DNA of 64,000 nt. Source: CAIKMD01 sp963729935. GTDB taxonomy: Bacteria > Pseudomonadota > Alphaproteobacteria > ATCC43930 > CGMCC-115725. This document shows positions 43,995-53,441 of the stretch, piece by piece. Below the pieces are notes generated by a model. The model saw nothing but the letters and a program-made list of their open reading frames with translations, made no database searches and had not been told where the DNA came from. Made by a program: the position numbers and the translations under genes. Location: the NCBI GenBank assembly GCA_963729935.1, contig CAVSPW010000002.1:496001-560000 (forward strand), given 5' to 3'. Positions within the stretch are counted from its first letter, which is position 1, and every line of letters begins with the position of its first letter.

Positions 43995-45622
43995 CGTTTC
44001 GCTTCGAGAACCGGGCTGGCCTCGGATCGGTTGCGGATGTAATCGGCGGCTTTTTCCGCAATCATGATGGTCGGCGCGTTGGTGTTTGCGCCCACCACAT
44101 AGGGCATTACCGAGCAATCGGCCACCCGGAGTCCATCCACGCCTTTGACGCGGAGCTCCTCGTCGACCACCGCATCGTCGTCTATGCCCATGCGGCAGGT
44201 TCCGGCGGGATGGGAGGCGGTCTGGCCGTTATTGCGGATCCAGATATCGATTTGCGCATCGCTGGCCGCTTCCGCCCCGGGGCTCAGCTCCCGGGCAATG
44301 AGGGTCTTAAGCGGCTCGGCGGCAAAGATCGAGCGCACGGCTTTAAGCCCGCCCCGCAGCGTCTCGAGATCGTAAGGATCGTCGAAGAGGTTCCAAAATA
44401 TCCGGGGAGCGTCGCCGGGATTGATCGAGCGTAACCGCACTCGGCCGCGGCTGCGGGGATGCAGAACCGCCACACGGCTCGAAAAGCAATGGGGCACGGG
44501 TGCTTTGACGCCGGGAAACCAGGGCTGCGCATCCGGCGTTACGGGGCTTACGAGCAGTTCGATGTCAGGCCGTTCGCTCTCGGGGCGCGTACGGATAAAG
44601 GAGACGCATTGCAGCGGCATGTTGGCCACGGCGCCGCTTCCCAGGACCGCCCATCGCGCCGCCGATAATGCCAATCGGTCCCAGCGCAGCTCGCCCGTTA
44701 TCGACAGAGGCTGACCAAGCTCGAAGGTGATGACCGCGTTGGCGTGCTCCTGAAGATTCCGGCCGACGCTTGGTCGGTCGATGATTGGCGCGATGCCGAG
44801 CGCTCTGAGCTCGTCGGCGGGGCCGATCCCCGAAAGCAAGAGGAGCTGAGGCGAATTGTAGGTGCCGCCCGAAAGGATCACCTCGCGCTCGGCCTCCGCG
44901 ATGCAAAGCTCGCCGTTTCGGCTGTACTCGATACCGACGGCGCGTCCGCCGCGCATGAGGACGCGATGGGCGAGCGCGCGTGTTTCGACTTTGAGGTTCC
45001 GCCGTTTCATCGCGGGGCGCAGAAAGGCCCGTGCGGTGGAATGGCGTCTGCCGTTGCCAATCGTGAAGTCGGGTGCGGCAACACCCTCCGGCATCGCGCC
45101 GTTATAGTCGTCGCTCGCCTTGAACCCGACCTTCCCCGCGGCCGCACAAAAAAGCTCGTAGAGCGGCGTTCGTTGCTTCCCCCGAGAAACCCTCAGCGGA
45201 CCGGATGCACCATGGTAAGCGCCCGCGCCCCGCCAGTTGCTTTCCGAGCGCTTGAAGTACGGCAAAACCTCGGCATACCCCCAGCCCTTGAGCCCGGCCT
45301 GTCGCCACTGCTCGTAATCGAGCGGATGCCCGCGCGCGTAAATCATCGCATTGATCGATGACGTTCCACCCAAGACCTTCCCGCGAGGGACGAAAATCGC
45401 GCGATTGTTGCACTGGGGCTCGGGCTCGGTGGTGAATTGCCAATTGAGGCGTGGATTGGGGCTCAACCTCCGCATCGCAAGGGGCATGTGGATGTAGGGA
45501 TCCCAATCGCGGCCCCCGGCCTCCAAGAGCAGCACCGTGGCATCGCCGTCCTCGCTCAACCGGTTCGCGAGCACGCAGCCCGCCGATCCCGCCCCGACGA
45601 TGACGTAATCAAACGCACTCAT
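43991..45622 (-). CDS. GMC-family FAD-dependent oxidoreductase (choline dehydrogenase-like)
   Basis: The 543-residue flavoprotein has the ADP-binding fold FDYVIVGAGSAGCVLANRLSEDGDATVLLLEAGG, GMC signature 1 near FVPRGKVLGGTSSINAMIYARGHPLDYEQW, signature 2 ILSGGTYNSPQLLLLSGIGP and the C-terminal catalytic His region NGQTASHPAGTCRMG. It oxidises a primary alcohol. The start at 45622 is fixed by homology; the open frame extends far upstream. It follows the monooxygenase gene on the same strand. Confidence 0.9.
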   Translation of the reverse strand: MSAFDYVIVGAGSAGCVLANRLSEDGDATVLLLEAGGRDWDPYIHMPLAMRRLSPNPRLNWQFTTEPEPQCNNRAIFVPRGKVLGGTSSINAMIYARGHPLDYEQWRQAGLKGWGYAEVLPYFKRSESNWRGAGAYHGASGPLRVSRGKQRTPLYELFCAAAGKVGFKASDDYNGAMPEGVAAPDFTIGNGRRHSTARAFLRPAMKRRNLKVETRALAHRVLMRGGRAVGIEYSRNGELCIAEAEREVILSGGTYNSPQLLLLSGIGPADELRALGIAPIIDRPSVGRNLQEHANAVITFELGQPLSITGELRWDRLALSAARWAVLGSGAVANMPLQCVSFIRTRPESERPDIELLVSPVTPDAQPWFPGVKAPVPHCFSSRVAVLHPRSRGRVRLRSINPGDAPRIFWNLFDDPYDLETLRGGLKAVRSIFAAEPLKTLIARELSPGAEAASDAQIDIWIRNNGQTASHPAGTCRMGIDDDAVVDEELRVKGVDGLRVADCSVMPYVVGANTNAPTIMIAEKAADYIRNRSEASPVLEAKR

Positions 45623-45798
45623 GCTTGCGCCCTTGCACGGAGGGAACGCCTTGCGACGCGAGCGGCAGTGGATAATCTCAATTCCAAGATCGGGCCCGTG
45701 AGCGACTGCTCGCCTCTCGTCGAACTTTCGTCCTCCATCTCCCGCCCTTTCCTGAAGCTGGCCGGCCCGGTGCGGTCCAGAACCTTTGGGGACCGACG

Positions 45799-47268
45799 CT
45801 AGCTCGACACGGTGTCGGAGCGGCTGACGGGAATGAGCTGCAAATCTTCGGTCGCGACTCGCTCGAAGAACGCCTTGTGCTCGTCCTGCGGCAGCGGCCA
45901 CAGGATCGGGGTGCCGCGTTGATCCGAGTACCAGTTCTTACAACCGACCCAGACGGTGCCGGGAAATGCGCCGTCCATGCGGTCCACGAATCGCTCGGTC
46001 GCCTCGGCGGTCGGTGCGATCGCCACGCCGCGGTCGCGCGCCAGCTCAATGAGCCGCATGATGTAGCCAATTTCTTGGTCGAGGCCGAGCGGCACCGGCA
46101 CGTTGTTCAGCGGACTGAAAGGACCGTAAAGGATGTACATGTTCGGGAATCGGGGAAGAGCAATCCCGCCATAGGAATGGATACGATCCCGCCAGACTTC
46201 ATCGATCGTCACGCCGTTCAGCCCGGTCACCCTCATCGGACGCATATAGGCGTGGGTATCGAAGCCGGTGGCATAGACCAGCACATCCAGTTTGCAGAGC
46301 GCGCCGTCATCGAGCACCAGGCCGTCCGGTACGATGCGCGCGATTCGGCGGCTCTCGATGTGGACGTTCGGAAGCTGCACGGCCTTATAGTAGTTCTGGT
46401 CCGATTTCGGAATGCGCGTGCAGCCGAGGTGATATTGCGGCGTGAGCTTCTTCTTTAACTCGGGATCCTTGATGTCGTCGAGGTAGTGCGCGAATTCGCG
46501 TTGCATCGCTTCACGTTGTGGTCCTGGCTTGAGCCGCCATTGGTCATTCACATTAATGAACTTCCAGAGCTTCCGCTGCTCCAGCCGGTAGGCAAAGGGG
46601 AGCCTAAGCCATAGCCGGTGAAGCCAGCTCGTCTTCGGGTTCTCGCGGATATGAATCCACTGCGCCCGGCGGATGAACTGCGTGACGTCGATGCCCTCCC
46701 AGGCCAGGGTCTCGGTAATCTGAATGCCGCTGCAGCCGGAGCCGATGACGCCCCAGCGCTTGCCGGCGTGCGCGACGCTATGGTCCCAGCGCGCGGAATG
46801 GAAGGCCGGTCCTGCGAAGCTGTCGCGCCCTTCGATGTCGGGATAGATCGGCTGGTTGAGAAATCCGGTCGCGGCGACGAATACGTCGGCGACATCGGTC
46901 TCGCCCTTGGCGGTCGTCACATGCCAGCCGTCGCCGTCGAAGCGTGCCTCGACAATCTCTTCATTGAAGCGAATGTGTTCGCGCAGCCCCCGGCCGTCGG
47001 CGACCTTTTTAATGTAGGCTTGGATCTCGGGCGCCGGCGCATATTTGCGCGACCAATCGTAGTTCGGCTGAAACGGAAACTCGTACTGGCGCGACAGCAC
47101 ATCGACATAGAGGCCGGGATAGGTGTTGTCGCGCCACGTGCCGCCGACCTCGTCGGCCTTCTCGTAAATCGTGAAATCGATGCGGGCGCGCTTCAGCTTC
47201 TCGGCCATGAACAGGCCGGCGATGCCCGCCCCGACGACAATGACCCGGAAATGCCGATCAGCTGCCAT
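45799..47268 (-). CDS. Flavin-containing monooxygenase, Baeyer-Villiger type
   Basis: The 489-residue enzyme has the FAD motif VIVVGAGIAGLFMAEKL, GGTWRDNTYPGLYVDVLSRQYEFPF, the BVMO fingerprint FAGPAFHSARW (F-x-G-x3-H-x3-W), the NADPH motif GVIGSGCSGIQITETL and ATGFDTHAYMRPM. It should insert oxygen next to a ketone using NADPH and O2. A 284-base gap without a gene separates it from the LigB-type gene upstream, so it may have its own promoter. Together with the GMC gene it forms the distal part of the catabolic block. Confidence 0.9.
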   Translation of the reverse strand: MAADRHFRVIVVGAGIAGLFMAEKLKRARIDFTIYEKADEVGGTWRDNTYPGLYVDVLSRQYEFPFQPNYDWSRKYAPAPEIQAYIKKVADGRGLREHIRFNEEIVEARFDGDGWHVTTAKGETDVADVFVAATGFLNQPIYPDIEGRDSFAGPAFHSARWDHSVAHAGKRWGVIGSGCSGIQITETLAWEGIDVTQFIRRAQWIHIRENPKTSWLHRLWLRLPFAYRLEQRKLWKFINVNDQWRLKPGPQREAMQREFAHYLDDIKDPELKKKLTPQYHLGCTRIPKSDQNYYKAVQLPNVHIESRRIARIVPDGLVLDDGALCKLDVLVYATGFDTHAYMRPMRVTGLNGVTIDEVWRDRIHSYGGIALPRFPNMYILYGPFSPLNNVPVPLGLDQEIGYIMRLIELARDRGVAIAPTAEATERFVDRMDGAFPGTVWVGCKNWYSDQRGTPILWPLPQDEHKAFFERVATEDLQLIPVSRSDTVSS

Positions 47269-47552
47269 GTAACTTTCCCAATTTTAGCCTAAGGCCGCAC
47301 GATGCCGTTCCGCAAGACTTCATGCGCACGCCGGGAGCTTAGCAGAAACCGCGGTGGTCCGGGCGGCTCAGGCCGCGGGCGCCGCAGAGAGCCCACGGAC
47401 CTAAAGCAAATCTCGGGCGGAGCCGTGAAATCATTCATACGGTCGGTAGGGCCACGGATGTAGGGTAGCGGCGATCGCACCCCCTCGAAGCGAGCACATC
47501 CGAGCCGAGAGTGCGAGCGCGCCACAAGAGCGTTTACGCCGGAAGCGGACAT

Positions 47553-48455
47553 TTAGCCGTTCCAGACCGCGAAGCCCATGGCGCAGCCGACGCCCGAGGG
47601 CTGGCGATAGCAGGGAACATAGTCGATCATCGTTCCGCCGCTATCGAGCGCGCCCGCGGCGATGATCCAATTACGGATCTCCGAAGTGCCTTCGACGAGG
47701 TCTTCCGATTTCATCGCCGCGAAACTGGCGCGGTCGTTGCGCTTGAGCGCCGCCATGAAGGCTTCGTCATAGGCTTCGTCGATCACCGTATGAGAGAGCC
47801 CGCCCGACGCCAAAACCACCAGCCGTCCGGCGCCCGAAAGGTTGTTGATCACCTCGCGAATGGCGTCCCCCAGCGCAAGGCAGCGTGCCGCGCTCGGCGC
47901 CGGCGGATAATACGTGTTGACCATGATGGGAACGATCGGGAAGCGACCGTCCGGCATCAGAAACTTCAACGCGCGGCCGAAAGCGTGCCCAAGGCCGAAT
48001 TCCTCGCGGGTCTTCTTCGACCAGGCCGGATCGAAGCCGCGATCCATCAAGCCATGAAGCAATTGCCGCGCGAGCTCGCCATGCGTGAGATAGCGCGTCA
48101 CCTGGTCGATCGACTTCTCGCCGAGATAGGTGAAGTGAAGGGTCGCGCCGACCTCGTCCGCGGCATAGATCACGAAGGGCGGCATGTTGTCGTCGAGGAT
48201 GTTCTCGTGCTGGTCGTCGCCAACGACAATCACCGCGTCAGGACTCCACGCATAGAGTTGCGCCCTGAGCGTCTCGAGCGCGGCGCGGCAGCGCGCCTCC
48301 TTGGCGAGCTTCACCGCATCGGTGAGCTCATCCGCGATGCCTGGCTTCGGATGGAACGGCCCCGTGGTGCGCGTCGGCAGCTCGCTCCATTTCAGCGCCG
48401 GCATCAAGAGCTGCGGCGCATGCGAGGTCGCGAGCCCGCCAATGATGCTGGCCAT
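47553..48455 (-). CDS. Class III extradiol ring-cleavage dioxygenase (LigB-type)
   Basis: The 300-residue protein has the LigB-superfamily pattern: GLATSHAPQLL with a metal-ligand histidine, DAVIVVGDDQHENI, the second His region GLGHAFGRALKFL, PIVPIMVNTYYPPAPSAARCLALGDAI and the catalytic segment LVVLASGGLSHTVIDEAYDE. Class III enzymes cleave protocatechuate, gallate and related catechols with Fe(II). The start at 48455 is set by homology. It lies 11 bases downstream of the LigJ-like gene, which acts on products of such cleavage. Confidence 0.88.
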   Translation of the reverse strand: MASIIGGLATSHAPQLLMPALKWSELPTRTTGPFHPKPGIADELTDAVKLAKEARCRAALETLRAQLYAWSPDAVIVVGDDQHENILDDNMPPFVIYAADEVGATLHFTYLGEKSIDQVTRYLTHGELARQLLHGLMDRGFDPAWSKKTREEFGLGHAFGRALKFLMPDGRFPIVPIMVNTYYPPAPSAARCLALGDAIREVINNLSGAGRLVVLASGGLSHTVIDEAYDEAFMAALKRNDRASFAAMKSEDLVEGTSEIRNWIIAAGALDSGGTMIDYVPCYRQPSGVGCAMGFAVWNG

Positions 48456-48466
48456 CGCGTCACTCC

Positions 48467-49493
48467 CTAGAAACGTGGTTTCGGATCGATCTTGAAGAGT
48501 TTCTTCGCATTGTCCTCGAAGATGAGCTTCTTGTCGGAATCGGCGAGCCATCCGAAATTCTTGATGTCCGGAGCGATGTCGTCGAAGTAGCGGCCATTCG
48601 TTGGATTGGGGGCCGAGCCCGTGCCGGGGCACTCGGTCGCGAAAAGACAATGGTCGGCGCCGACTGTCTTGATCAACAGCTCCAGAGCGAGCGGCGTATA
48701 GAGAGTCGTGTCGAACCAGAGATTGCGCATCCGCTCCGTGAAACGCTTACCGCCGCGCGCGACCGCGCGCATCGATGGCGCCTCAAAGCGGCCGAGCTGA
48801 TAGGGCACGGCGCCGCCGCCATGCGGGATGATGAATTTCAAGGTCGGGAAATCGTCGAACACCTTCGAGTTGAGGAGATGGACGGTGGTGACCGTCTCTT
48901 CGTTGATGAAATGAGTTCGAGTAGCTCGTCCGCTCCGATTTCGAGCCGACGCCGTGGAGCATCGCCGGGACGTCGAGCTCGCATAGTTTTTCATAGAGCG
49001 GATACCAGTAGCGATCGCCCATGCCGGGCGCCTCGGTGCCCGAATTCTCGTAAGGGTCGGAATTGACGAGGCAGCCGACGAAGCCGAGATCTTTGACGCA
49101 GCGCTCGAGCTCGGGCAGCGCCACCGCGATGGGTTGGCCCGCGATCTGAGGCAGCATGCAGACGCCGGCGAAACGGTCGGGATAGAGCTTCACGGCGCGA
49201 TGAATGATGTTGTGGCACTCTTCGTGAAACCACAGCACGATGCGGCCCGGCTTCTCGCTGTGCATCATCTGGAACGGCCGCGGCGAGATCAGCTGGAAAT
49301 CGGTCTTGTGTTTGTCGAGTAGGTCGATATGTCCCTCGCCGAAGGTTTCCTTGGCGTGATAGGAGGCGCGGATTTGATCGTCGCTCACGGTGACGGCACC
49401 GCGCCCGTGTGCGCCCCGCCCGGCCAGCTGCACGGCCTTATAGGCCCACAGCTCGGCCGGCGCGCTCATATGCCCGTGAATATCGATGATCAT
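48467..49493 (-). CDS. Amidohydrolase (4-oxalomesaconate hydratase/LigJ-like), one-base frameshift near 48917
   Basis: Frame one gives MIIDIHGHMSAPAELWAYKAVQLAG, then HIDLLDKHKTDFQLISPRPFQMMH and FVGCLVNSDPYENSGTEAPGMGDRYWYPLYEKL to SERTSYS. The next frame continues THFINEETVTTVHLLNSKVFDDFPTLKFIIPHGGGAVPYQLGRF to the end. Deleting one of the two Ts at 48916-48917 (minus-strand AA) joins them. The metal-binding HxH (HGH) and the HGGG motif are present. LigJ hydrates 4-oxalomesaconate in the protocatechuate 4,5-cleavage and gallate pathways. The break is most likely a sequence error. Confidence 0.85.
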
Positions 49494-49592
49494 CTCGCGC
49501 TCCTCCCGGCGCCGTTATGGCGCCCTCTGTGCCGATGAGACAATTCCGCGCCCTCGCGACGGCCAACCTTCGTGGCGCGGGCTCGGCGCCGA

Positions 49593-50795
49593 TCATTCCG
49601 TGATGGGCTTGCCGACCAACTCCCAGCGCGTGCCGCTGTAGCTCTTCATCTGGGTGACCTTCAGAGGAAAGAGGCTGTCGGGCGTGGTGTTCAGTGAAAT
49701 CCCCGGCAGGAAGAGCGGGAAAGTCCAATCCTTTATATTCGAAGCGATTTTCATGATATTGGCGTGGGTTAGGTCGTCCCCCGCGCGCTTCAGCACCTCG
49801 GCCATCGCCTGGGCCGCGAGATAGCCGCCGGCCGTGGAGGCATCGCTCTTGCGGTCCTGCTCGGGCACGTATTTATCGAGAAAGGCAAGATAGGCTTTGA
49901 CGCCGGGATCGTTCTCCCAGACGGGATCGGCGGCGTCCTTGGCGATCTCGGTCGACATCACGCCCTTGAGCTTCTCATCGCCGACCGCGCCGAGAACGCT
50001 CTTCGCGCTCGCGACATAGGGCACGAAGATCAGCGCGCCGGGTCCGGCTTGATCGCGGGCGGTGGAAATTGCCTGCGCTGCGGCACGGCTCTGGGCGAAG
50101 AGAACGAACGTATCGGCGCCCGCGCCTCGCAGCGAGGTGATCTGCGAGGTGACGGTCGGATCTCTGACCGCGTAGCTCGCCTGGGCAACGACCATCGTCT
50201 TTGCCTTGTCGCCGAGGGTCGCCAGGAAGGGCCCGAGGTGGTCGGCGCCGAAATCGTCGTCCTGATAGAGAATGCCGATTTTCGCGTTCGGCCGCGTGGC
50301 CAGGATGTGTTTGGCCCAGATGATCCCCTCAAACCCGTAGCTCGAGCCGGTCGCGACCGTGTACGGGTATTTCTTCGGATTGATGAGGCTGTTCGATCCT
50401 GTGAGCACGAAAAGCTGGGGGATCTTGTGGCCGTTGAGATAGGGCTGGACGGCCACTTGGGTCGGCGTCCCTTCGGAGCCGAACATCGCCAAGACATGGT
50501 CCTGCTCGACCAACCGGCGCGTGAGCTCCACGGTTTTTGGCGGCGAATAGCCATCATCGAGGCTGATGAACTCGATCTTGCGCCCATTGATCCCGCCGTG
50601 GTCATTGATCATGTTGAAATAGCCGGTCATCTGGCGCACGAGCGGTGCCGTCACCGACACCGGACCGGAATAGGGAAACGTATTGCCGATTTTGATCGTT
50701 GTGTCGGAAGCGCCCGGATCGTAAGTGCCGGCGGCCAGGGCCGGCGCGGCCGCAAAAGCAAGCGCAATGATCGTGGCGGTAACGATGTGTTTCAT
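49593..50795 (-). CDS. Branched-chain-type ABC transporter substrate-binding protein (system 2)
   Basis: The 400-residue protein has a signal peptide (MKHIVTATIIALAFAAAPALAAG) and a LivJ-type periplasmic-binding fold: DTTIKIGNTFPYSGPVSVTAPLVRQMTGYFNMINDHGGINGRKIEFISLDDGYSPPKTVELTRRLVEQDHVLAMFG. Relatives of this length often bind aromatic acids rather than amino acids. The start at 50795 is set by the signal peptide. It lies between the Rieske and amidohydrolase genes, so its ligand is probably the substrate of the nearby catabolic enzymes. Confidence 0.92.
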   Translation of the reverse strand: MKHIVTATIIALAFAAAPALAAGTYDPGASDTTIKIGNTFPYSGPVSVTAPLVRQMTGYFNMINDHGGINGRKIEFISLDDGYSPPKTVELTRRLVEQDHVLAMFGSEGTPTQVAVQPYLNGHKIPQLFVLTGSNSLINPKKYPYTVATGSSYGFEGIIWAKHILATRPNAKIGILYQDDDFGADHLGPFLATLGDKAKTMVVAQASYAVRDPTVTSQITSLRGAGADTFVLFAQSRAAAQAISTARDQAGPGALIFVPYVASAKSVLGAVGDEKLKGVMSTEIAKDAADPVWENDPGVKAYLAFLDKYVPEQDRKSDASTAGGYLAAQAMAEVLKRAGDDLTHANIMKIASNIKDWTFPLFLPGISLNTTPDSLFPLKVTQMKSYSGTRWELVGKPITE

Positions 50796-51006
50796 TGTGA
50801 TACCTGTTGCCAATACATGAAGGCGATGGTGCCCTCCGCGCCGGCTTCCGAGCGATCGCAGGGAACGTCGTCGATGCGGTGGCGAGCGGGTTTCGTCCGC
50901 GACCTCGCTCCCGCGAGGCCGAGCCGGGGCTTGATCGCCGACGCGGTCTCTTGCTCCGGAGCGGCGGCGGGACCGCGGCATTCCTTGTTTGACACGTTTT
51001 GTACCT

Positions 51007-52287
51007 TTACTCGGCTGCGGCGGTCGGACGATCACCGCGCAGGCCCGCCAATTGGTGGCGATAGACGTCGGGCCAAGGCCGCGACTTGGGCGCGAGAAAG
51101 TAGCCGGCGCCGACATCGCCATAGGCCCCCGGTGTCGCGGCGCCGGGCGGAGTCTTGCCCTCTTCGGCGAGCGCCTTCGCGGCGAGAAGAAGCCGGCGGC
51201 GCGTGACCGCGATCATGCGGTCGCTCGCCGCCAGATTCTCGAAGGAATGATCGGTGATCTCGCCCATGCTTTCGGTGACCGCTTGGTCCTGGATGTGGAC
51301 GTGCTCGATGCCGGTGAAGCTTTTCGTGCGTTGCAGCGCGCGATCGACGAGGTAGTCGTTCTCAATGCTTTGCACGCTGCGGAAGCGGCCCAGCCAATCC
51401 GTCGAGTTGGGCAGCAACGCAATCTTGTCGCGGGTCGAGGATGCCAAGCCGCCCTTGGGTCCTATCATGATGAACATGGTGTGAGTGTCGTCGAGCGGCA
51501 CCCAGGCGCGCGCGATGCGATAATTCTCGAACGCGATAAAGGGCGCCAAGGTCCAGCAGGGGAAGAGGAAGTGCGCGATGCGCCAATAGGTCTGGTCGTT
51601 ATCGGCCGGACGATAGGCACCATAGATCGTGCCGAGATCCGTCGCCTCGGCCATGTATTCGGGATCGCGGTGGATCGCGCCAAAGCGGTTCGGATCCGTC
51701 GGCGCGAAGTCGCTGCTGCCCATCGAGCCGAAATGCAGAAAATTCAGATGCGAGGTGTCGATGTCGCCTTCCATCGCCTGCAGCCAATTGCACCGGCGCA
51801 ATAAGAAAATAACGTCGACCTCGGCCTCGGGAATATGCGTCGCCGCGATCTCGGGCAGTGGCGGCGCTTCGACGGCGCCACCCATGTAAACATAGACGAT
51901 CCCGTTCCGCTCGCTCGTGCGATAGGCTCTGGCATGTACCTTGTCGTCAAACATCTTGCTCGGAGGCAGATTCGCCTGATCGACGCATTGGCCGGTAACG
52001 TCGTACTTCCAGCCGTGATAGACGCAGCGGATGCCGCCTTCTTCGTTGCGGCCGAGGAAGAGCGAGGCGCAGCGATGCGGGCAGCGGTGATCCATCACGC
52101 CGACGCACCCTTGCGTATCGCGGAAACCGATCAGCTTCTCGCCCAGCAACAGGAAGCGCACCGGATCGCCATCGGCCTTGAGTTCGGAGGATTTCAGCGC
52201 CGGCAGCCAGTAATGGCGCATGAGATTGCCCATCGGCGTTCCGGGACCGACGCGAGTCAGAAGTTCGGATTCTTGTAGAGACGTCAT
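51007..52287 (-). CDS. Rieske [2Fe-2S] aromatic ring-hydroxylating oxygenase, alpha subunit type (phthalate dioxygenase-like)
   Basis: The 426-residue protein has the Rieske cluster motif CPHRCASLFLGRNEEGGIRCVYHGW (C-x-H-x17-C-x2-H) at about residues 68-92 and a mononuclear iron domain with DIDTSHLNFLHFGSMG (D...H...H). The C-terminal end resembles phthalate 4,5-dioxygenase and LigXa-type demethylases. It needs a separate reductase, which is not in the window. A GGGGGG Shine-Dalgarno supports ATG 52287. It probably adds oxygen to, or demethylates, an aromatic acid. Confidence 0.9.
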   Translation of the reverse strand: MTSLQESELLTRVGPGTPMGNLMRHYWLPALKSSELKADGDPVRFLLLGEKLIGFRDTQGCVGVMDHRCPHRCASLFLGRNEEGGIRCVYHGWKYDVTGQCVDQANLPPSKMFDDKVHARAYRTSERNGIVYVYMGGAVEAPPLPEIAATHIPEAEVDVIFLLRRCNWLQAMEGDIDTSHLNFLHFGSMGSSDFAPTDPNRFGAIHRDPEYMAEATDLGTIYGAYRPADNDQTYWRIAHFLFPCWTLAPFIAFENYRIARAWVPLDDTHTMFIMIGPKGGLASSTRDKIALLPNSTDWLGRFRSVQSIENDYLVDRALQRTKSFTGIEHVHIQDQAVTESMGEITDHSFENLAASDRMIAVTRRRLLLAAKALAEEGKTPPGAATPGAYGDVGAGYFLAPKSRPWPDVYRHQLAGLRGDRPTAAAE

Positions 52288-52475
52288 CGCGCATCCCCCC
52301 AAGTAAAGCGACGCGCGCTGCATACGCGCACACGATGTCGCCTTTCATTTCACTATCCAACCGGCAGACCTGGCAACACAGGCCACCCAAGAGAATTCTA
52401 TCACACGCTCGATGGGAGCTGGAACTGTTATAGGTAGGTGGCCGAGTTGCAATACTCTGGCATCTGGCCTCGCCT

Positions 52476-53441
52476 TTAGGCCGCTTTTTTCGTTGCGCTG
52501 CGGCGCAAACGCAGGGCGCAAAGAAGACCGGCAACGCCGTCCGGCATGAGGTACATCAAAGCGATGAGCGCGATGCCGTAAACGGCCAGAGGTGCGGCCT
52601 GCGAGATCGAATCGGAAAGGTTCGGCACGAACTCGATGAAAACGGCGCCGAAAACGGCACCCGAAATCGAGCTGATGCCGCCGACGATGACGCCGACCAG
52701 AAAGCTGAGGCTCAGGAAAATCGGAAAGCTGTCGGGCGAGACGAATTGCGTGAGGATCGCTGCGAGCGATCCGGCGACGCCCGTATACATGGCGCTGACG
52801 CCGAAAGTCGCCGTCTTGTAGAAGGCCGTGTCGATGCCCATCGCCGCGGCGCCGAGCGGATGGTCGCGGATCGCCACGATCGCGCGGCCGGTGCGGGCGC
52901 GCAGCAGGTTAGCGGCGACCAGATAAAGGGGGGCCGCGACAGCAAGACAGAAAAAATAGAGCCACTGGTCGGCGTTGAGGGGCAAGAACGCTGGCGCATC
53001 GGGCTTCGTCAGCGCGATGCCTTGAACGCCACCGGTCCATGGCGACAGCAAGTGATAGTTCAGAAGCGGCGGCGTCGCGACGGCGAGCGCGAAGGTCGGC
53101 AGAGCGAGGTAAAGCCCTTCAAGGCGCAGTGCCGGAAGCCCGAAGCAGAACCCGGCGACAAGGCAGATCACGCCGCTCGGCAAGAGCGTCGCCCAATACG
53201 GGATGTCGGTTCGCTGCAGCAAGATCGCGGTCGTGTAGGCGCCGATGGCGAAGAAAGCGCCGTGGCCGAGCGAGATCTGGCCGTTGAACCCCATCAACAG
53301 ATTGAGCCCCAAAAGCGCGATCGAATAGACGACCACCATGGTGAGCTGAAACATGTGATAGCCGCTCAGCGCGAAGGGCGCGGCGATCAGCAGCACGGCA
53401 ACGACGCTGCCAATCCAGGGACTCCAGGTTTCCCGGTTCAT
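52476..53441 (-). CDS. livM: Branched-chain-type ABC transporter permease LivM (system 2)
   Basis: The 321-residue permease has about nine membrane segments and the LivM landmarks LNLLMGFNGQISLGHGAFFAIGAYTTAIL, LRLEGLYLALPTFALAVATP and GRAIVAIRDHPLGAAAMGIDTAFYKT. Its ATG overlaps the livH stop by 4 bases. It is distinct from the livM of system 1 (4751-5695), so the two transporters are not a recent duplicate. Confidence 0.93.
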   Translation of the reverse strand: MNRETWSPWIGSVVAVLLIAAPFALSGYHMFQLTMVVVYSIALLGLNLLMGFNGQISLGHGAFFAIGAYTTAILLQRTDIPYWATLLPSGVICLVAGFCFGLPALRLEGLYLALPTFALAVATPPLLNYHLLSPWTGGVQGIALTKPDAPAFLPLNADQWLYFFCLAVAAPLYLVAANLLRARTGRAIVAIRDHPLGAAAMGIDTAFYKTATFGVSAMYTGVAGSLAAILTQFVSPDSFPIFLSLSFLVGVIVGGISSISGAVFGAVFIEFVPNLSDSISQAAPLAVYGIALIALMYLMPDGVAGLLCALRLRRSATKKAA

